Part shown: positions 16,473 to 20,190 of the stretch, piece after piece | Numbering within the stretch: position 1 is the first letter of the stretch | Layout of the letters: every line of letters begins with the position of its first letter | NCBI GenBank assembly: GCA_025929805.1 | Contig: JAICPP010000032.1 | Span: 1-20,190 of the forward strand | From: Gemmatimonadales bacterium | GTDB taxonomy: Bacteria > Gemmatimonadota > Gemmatimonadetes > Gemmatimonadales > GWC2-71-9 | DNA: 20,190 nt | Reading direction: 5' to 3' | Notes under the pieces: generated by a model | Seen by the model: the letters and a program-made list of their open reading frames with translations, nothing else | Database searches by the model: none | Told to the model about the DNA's origin: nothing | Translations under genes and position numbers: made by a program

Positions 16473-17308
16473 GGCAGTCGTTACTGCGAAATCTCCAGCG
16501 GCCGGTCCGCCGATTACGCGCGGGCTATCGCCGATTCACAGCCCCTCTGAGAGGACTCCCCTCCGCCCTGGTCATTGGGGCGCAGAAGAGCGGCACCACT
16601 TCACTCTATCAGTATCTGGTGGAGCACCCCAGCGTGGTGCCCCCGCTCATCAAGGAGGTTCACTTCTTCGACCTCCATTATGCCCGCGGTGTGAGCTGGT
16701 ACCGCGGATGCTTCCCCTACAGTCATCTGTTGCGGGGCGGGTCACTCACGCTGGAGGCGTCACCCTATTACCTGGTGCACCCGGCCGCCCCCTCCAGAGC
16801 CGCCGACCTGTTGCCGCGGATCAAACTCATTGCCGTACTGCGCAACCCGGTTGACCGGGCACTATCCCATTATCACCATGAAGTTCGGAAGGGGCGGGAG
16901 CCGCTGTCGTTTGCCGAGGCGATCGAACGGGAATCCGAGCGACTGGATGGGGAGGAGGACCGCCTCACGCATGAGCCCACCTACTACAGCTACAGCCACC
17001 ATCGACACTCGTACATCCGTCGAGGACTCTACCTCGAGCAGCTGCGTCGCTGGGTCCAACACTTTCGCCGCGATCAGTTGCTGGTATTACAGAGCGAACG
17101 GCTCTTTCGTGAGCCGGGACAGGTGATGTCGGCGGTATACGACTTTCTGGAGCTTCCAGCAAATCAGCTGAGACACTACAGGCGGTTCCTGGCCGGGAGC
17201 TATGTTCCAGGCATGCCGGACGAGCTGAGAAAGCGATTATCGGAGTACTTCGAGCCTCACAATCAGCAGCTGTACCGCTGGCTCGGTGAGGCGTTCGATT
17301 GGCGTTGA
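16430..17308 (+). CDS. PAPS-dependent sulfotransferase
   Basis: This is a 292-residue sulfotransferase of the heparan sulfate type, which moves sulfate from PAPS to a sugar or other hydroxyl or amino group. The 5'-phosphosulfate loop is VIGAQKSGTTSLYQYL (K53). The 3'-phosphate motif is LRNPVDRALSHYHHE (R138, S146). KEVHFFD and GRYLE-like RRGLYLEQLRRW segments fit the family. The substrate cannot be told, since no polysaccharide or lipid genes lie nearby apart from the lipoprotein just upstream. ATG 16430 is the only standard start near the family start. A CTG at 16469 overlapping the upstream TGA is an alternative. There are no signal peptide or membrane segment. Length is normal for the family. 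Confidence 0.88.
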   Translation: MGTGGQAVGGARALRQSLLRNLQRPVRRLRAGYRRFTAPLRGLPSALVIGAQKSGTTSLYQYLVEHPSVVPPLIKEVHFFDLHYARGVSWYRGCFPYSHLLRGGSLTLEASPYYLVHPAAPSRAADLLPRIKLIAVLRNPVDRALSHYHHEVRKGREPLSFAEAIERESERLDGEEDRLTHEPTYYSYSHHRHSYIRRGLYLEQLRRWVQHFRRDQLLVLQSERLFREPGQVMSAVYDFLELPANQLRHYRRFLAGSYVPGMPDELRKRLSEYFEPHNQQLYRWLGEAFDWR

Positions 17309-17347
17309 TTGGCCCCGCGCCCCGACGGGTCAATCAACGTCGAACGC
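17291..17347. terminator. Long hairpin formed by the ends of two convergent genes
   Basis: The left arm (17291-17315) and right arm (17327-17347) pair over about 21 bp, with a 4-base bulge (TTGG), one G-T pair and an 11-base loop. The stop of the sulfotransferase is in the left arm and the stop of the cytochrome gene is in the right arm. Neither strand has a T run after it, so it may stabilise 3' ends or end both transcripts without a classic tail. Confidence 0.7.
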
Positions 17348-18719
17348 TGACCGGGAGTCCGCTCGGTACCCGCCCGGGCGCCAGGCCGCTCAGGTTTCGT
17401 GCCGCCGGGTCGGTTAGCGCTTTCATGAACTCCGTCAATTCATCCGCCGCCTGGGGCGGGAACACGACACCAGTCAACAGCGGATCGCGGGTGGCTAGGA
17501 TCTCATTCAAAGTCGGCAACACGGTTCCCTGCAAGGCCGGCTCCAGCTGGGCTATGTTGAAATCCCGCAGCTTGATATCCGATTCGCTGTAGTGATCGAT
17601 GAAATCCCGCAAGCTGAAGAATGCGCCGTCGTGCCCGTAGGGGGCCGTAAGCTCCACGTTTCTGAGCGGTGTGGTTCGGAAGGCATAGCGTTCGGCCGGG
17701 TTTCCCGTCACCCGCATCCGACCGAAGTCATCCAGGCCGTTGAGCCCGTCCCCCTGCCCCGGACCTAATTGGGCCACCGCAACATTGTGGAACAAGTTAT
17801 CGGTGAACGCCGGCCCATTATGACAGATGGAGCAGGGGGCGCGCATGAATCGTCTTGCGCCCTGGAGCTGTGTAGCCGTAAGGGCCCGGTCGTTTCCAGC
17901 CAGGAAGCGGTCCCACGGCGAGTTGTTGAAGGCGAGGCGCGCGGTGAAAAACCCAGCTATCGCATTACTGGCATGGGCAAAGGTCATGTTCTCGAACTTT
18001 TGCCCGGGATAGGCGTCCTGAAACATCCGCCGGTATTCCCGAATGTCCCCCAGGCGCTTCATCAATGCGCTCCAGACCTGCTCGGGATGATCGTCGCTGA
18101 TCGCCGCGAGCTCGTTGCCGGCGTCTGCCCTCATCTCGGAACGGGAGAGCACCGGGAAAAGCCCGAGTGCCGAAAGGGTACCGAACTCGAACACGCTGAT
18201 CATGCTCGATGTCAGCGCGCCGCCGGCCGGGGTGTGGAACGCACCGGTGGCGTCCTGGAACACTCGTCCATCCCAGAACAGCGGCTGCAGGGCAAAGAGG
18301 TTGAAGAGGGGAGGCGCATTCCGAGGGATGAAGACCCCATCGGGATGGAGCCTGGCGGGTCCCAGCCCGTCGGCCCCCTGTCCCACCGATAAGCTGCGGC
18401 CATCACCCGTGGCGAACGCGGGCAAGTGGCAGCTCATACAGGAGATGTCCCGATTCCCGCTGAGGACCTTGTCGAAGGCCAGTGCCTGACCCAGCCGGAC
18501 CAGTGCCGGGCGCACCGGCGCAGGAGAAGGGAGACGAGTTATGCCACGCCCAGCCGTGAGCTGCCGTACCTCGGCCGCAAGCGCGGCTATGGAACCGGGG
18601 TCGCCGCCGGCCAGAGAGGCCTTAATTTCGGGTCCGGTCACCTCATCCCGCTCGCACCCAAAGATCCCCAGCAGCACGGCAGATGCGCCCAGCACGGCGC
18701 GCAGGCAGTTGCTTCTCAT
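17334..18719 (-). CDS. Di-haem cytochrome c peroxidase/MauG-family lipoprotein
   Basis: This is a 461-residue exported protein. A signal peptide with the lipobox-like IFGC puts the lipid on C22. The first c-type haem site is CMSCH (94-98), after a GQALAFDKVLSGNRDIS segment typical of the family. The second is CSICH (296-300). FRTTPLRNVELTAPYGHDGAFFSL near residue 350 is the conserved third segment. Family members reduce peroxide or oxidise protein side chains in the periplasm; which applies here is not known. I chose ATG 18719 over GTG-type starts further up because AGGAAGG stands 5 bases ahead and the signal peptide begins there. No partner cytochrome or amine dehydrogenase gene is present in the window. 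Confidence 0.9.
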   Translation of the reverse strand: MRSNCLRAVLGASAVLLGIFGCERDEVTGPEIKASLAGGDPGSIAALAAEVRQLTAGRGITRLPSPAPVRPALVRLGQALAFDKVLSGNRDISCMSCHLPAFATGDGRSLSVGQGADGLGPARLHPDGVFIPRNAPPLFNLFALQPLFWDGRVFQDATGAFHTPAGGALTSSMISVFEFGTLSALGLFPVLSRSEMRADAGNELAAISDDHPEQVWSALMKRLGDIREYRRMFQDAYPGQKFENMTFAHASNAIAGFFTARLAFNNSPWDRFLAGNDRALTATQLQGARRFMRAPCSICHNGPAFTDNLFHNVAVAQLGPGQGDGLNGLDDFGRMRVTGNPAERYAFRTTPLRNVELTAPYGHDGAFFSLRDFIDHYSESDIKLRDFNIAQLEPALQGTVLPTLNEILATRDPLLTGVVFPPQAADELTEFMKALTDPAARNLSGLAPGRVPSGLPVSVRR

Positions 18720-19227
18720 ACCGACCTTCCTTCGGCTGTCACTGGACGTCAACTGGATTGGGTAGATCTCGGGGCCCTGCATTTATTAGGTCGGAATTGC
18801 GAAGACAATCCCGACATCCATCACCTTCGCTGGTCCGGCTCTCTCCGGGGGCCACGGCAGTTTGGCGGAACCCTCGTAGCCACGACCGACGTCTATGCTT
18901 GGGCGTATGCCTCTAGATTATATGCTCCGATCGTCATCTCGCCAGTAGTGAAGATCGCAGAGAAACTGGAGTCCAGAGACAAAGATTGCGCTGGCTGGTA
19001 CTCACGATCGGTCGGTTCTCGAGTGACGGCGTTCGCCGGTTGATTATCGCGCTCTCTCAGCGCGGTCTCAGGCATAGCGTGCTCGTCGCAAACGATCCTT
19101 GCTGGTGCATTTAGGCACCTACCAAGTTCGGCGACCGCTCCCCAAACTTCAAAGTCCGCTCGTTTGTCGAGGTGAATCCTGTCTGATGGCGTTAGGCGAT
19201 ACAGGCTGCACGGTCCACAGCGTCACG
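18720..19227. other. Gene-free stretch between the cytochrome gene and a truncated gene
   Basis: About 500 bp without a supportable gene. Short frames exist on both strands, but none has a ribosome site together with protein-like sequence. The left end should hold the promoter of the cytochrome gene, but I find no convincing pair of boxes. I see no transposon ends and no trace of the missing front half of the gene that follows. Confidence 0.5.
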
Positions 19228-19575
<348 letters not shown>

Positions 19576-19602
19576 CCACCATCGGGCTTCGATCCGTTAG
19601 GC

Positions 19603-19833
19603 TCACAGTGGGAGGTGCTTAAACTGGTATTCGAGCACCACTTCGACCATGTGATCGAGTGTTATGTGCAGACGCCGGCGCAAATCCTCCGCCGTGATGT
19701 CGTCCTTGCTTCGGTGTGCACACAAACGCTGCCGACGCGCCGCCCGCGCTCCACCACCAGCACGCTTTCCTGAGTTTTCGCCGCCTGAACCGCCGCGCGC
19801 CGGCCCGTGGACCCCGACCCGATGCGATGAGGG
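19603..19833 (-). pseudogene. Possible remnant of a small gene, C-terminal frame only
   Basis: A 77-codon open stretch on the minus strand ends with a segment that looks like real protein: DDITAEDLRRRLHITLDHMV, continuing to a short tail and TGA at 19605-19603. It reads like an amphipathic helix. There is no ATG or GTG at a suitable place. A TTG at 19725 would give 40 residues with a poor ribosome site. The upstream part is Gly/Arg-rich and looks like non-coding high-GC sequence. No family recognised. Confidence 0.25.
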
Positions 19834-19862
19834 TCAAAATGCTGCGCCATGGGCGGTCATGC

Positions 19863-19892
19863 TTGAACCGCGCCGCTCGCCAAGACGTTAAT
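19863..19892 (+). promoter_or_regulatory. Weak candidate promoter for the gene at 19950
   Basis: TTGAAC (19863-19868) and GTTAAT (19887-19892) are separated by 18 bases, each agreeing with the sigma-70 consensus at four of six positions. The start point would be about 50 bp before the ATG. Confidence 0.3.
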
Positions 19893-19949
19893 AGTGTTGC
19901 CTGTCGGAGCGGGCCGTTCGTCCTGGGGTCAGATCAAGGAGAGTGACCC

Positions 19950-20190
19950 ATGCGGAAGATCATTGTCGGCGCCCAGGTTTCCATGGATGGAGTCATGCAA
20001 GCGCCTGGTGGGCCGTGGGAGGACCCCACCAAGGGCTTCAAGTTCGGCGGCTGGGCGATGCCCTACTTCGATCAGGTGGGTGGTGAAGAGATCCAGCGCG
20101 TCTTCAAGCAGAAATGCGACCTCCTGCTCGGCCGCAAGACCTATGAGATTTTCGCCGGATACTGGCCCTATTACGACGAAACCGCCCCCG
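19950..20190 (+). CDS. RibD_C/dihydrofolate reductase-like protein (3' end outside window)
   Basis: The first 80 codons are present: MRKIIVGAQVSMDGVMQAPG, then a tryptophan-rich loop and CDLLLGRKTYEIFAGYWP. These are the N-terminal motifs of the DHFR-like RibD_C family, which are NADPH-dependent reductases of mostly unknown substrate. ATG 19950 has AAGGAG 8 bases ahead, a good start. The gene is cut by the window edge. It is not the missing front of the fragment at 19228 in simple order, since the fragment lies upstream. More likely it is an intact paralogue beside a decayed copy. Confidence 0.88.
   Translation, partial: MRKIIVGAQVSMDGVMQAPGGPWEDPTKGFKFGGWAMPYFDQVGGEEIQRVFKQKCDLLLGRKTYEIFAGYWPYYDETAP

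Overview
The window is GC-rich, densely packed chromosomal DNA with NtrB-type hybrid histidine kinases, a LigD-like short DNA ligase, a MauG-type di-haem cytochrome and several small lineage-specific proteins. This repertoire suggests an environmental bacterium, possibly of the phylum Gemmatimonadota. That placement is inferred from gene style only; there is no rRNA or other marker gene in the window.

Layout. (1) Positions 1-4760 hold a large GAF/HisKA/HATPase kinase with three receiver domains, cut by the left edge. It overlaps a REC-HisKA-HATPase kinase by 4 bp (GTGA), and a convergent single-domain response regulator follows. (2) Positions 4878-5537 (minus) hold two small genes that are paralogues of each other and of a third gene at 14863. 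All three share a core reading A-x-LYP ... W-x-P ... R-[VL]-L-x3-HF-x-[FY]-RG, which I do not recognise. (3) Positions 5674-6369 (minus) hold a 155-residue protein made almost only of glycine and glutamine. It has its own terminator, a plausible promoter with a CRP/FNR-like site near -43, and a 5' leader with two hairpins. (4) Positions 6378-13752 hold three hybrid kinases. Two membrane-anchored PAS kinases that are paralogues lie on the minus strand. Between them, on the plus strand, is a shorter PAS kinase whose stop codon overlaps the stop of its convergent neighbour. (5) Positions 13924-15716 hold a minimal ATP-dependent ligase without an OB fold, a divergent two-gene unit (third paralogue of the small family plus an 87-residue protein) and a convergent DUF6582-like gene. 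The ligase/small-gene divergent region is rich in inverted repeats. (6) Positions 15834-18719 hold a putative lipoprotein, a sulfotransferase and a convergent di-haem cytochrome c peroxidase-like lipoprotein. The last two genes end inside the two arms of one long hairpin. (7) Positions 18720-20190 are gene-poor. They hold the C-terminal half of a RibD_C/DHFR-like gene that lacks its front, a small decayed-looking frame, and the start of a second gene of the same family that runs off the right edge.

Functionally the left two thirds is a two-component signalling cluster of six proteins in about 13.7 kb. None carries a DNA-binding output domain, so signals must leave by phosphotransfer to regulators outside the window or to the lone receiver. 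The right third is a mix of housekeeping-like accessory genes. The best candidates for something undescribed are the three-member small-protein family, the Gly/Gln protein with its regulated-looking leader, and the dyad-rich ligase intergenic region.
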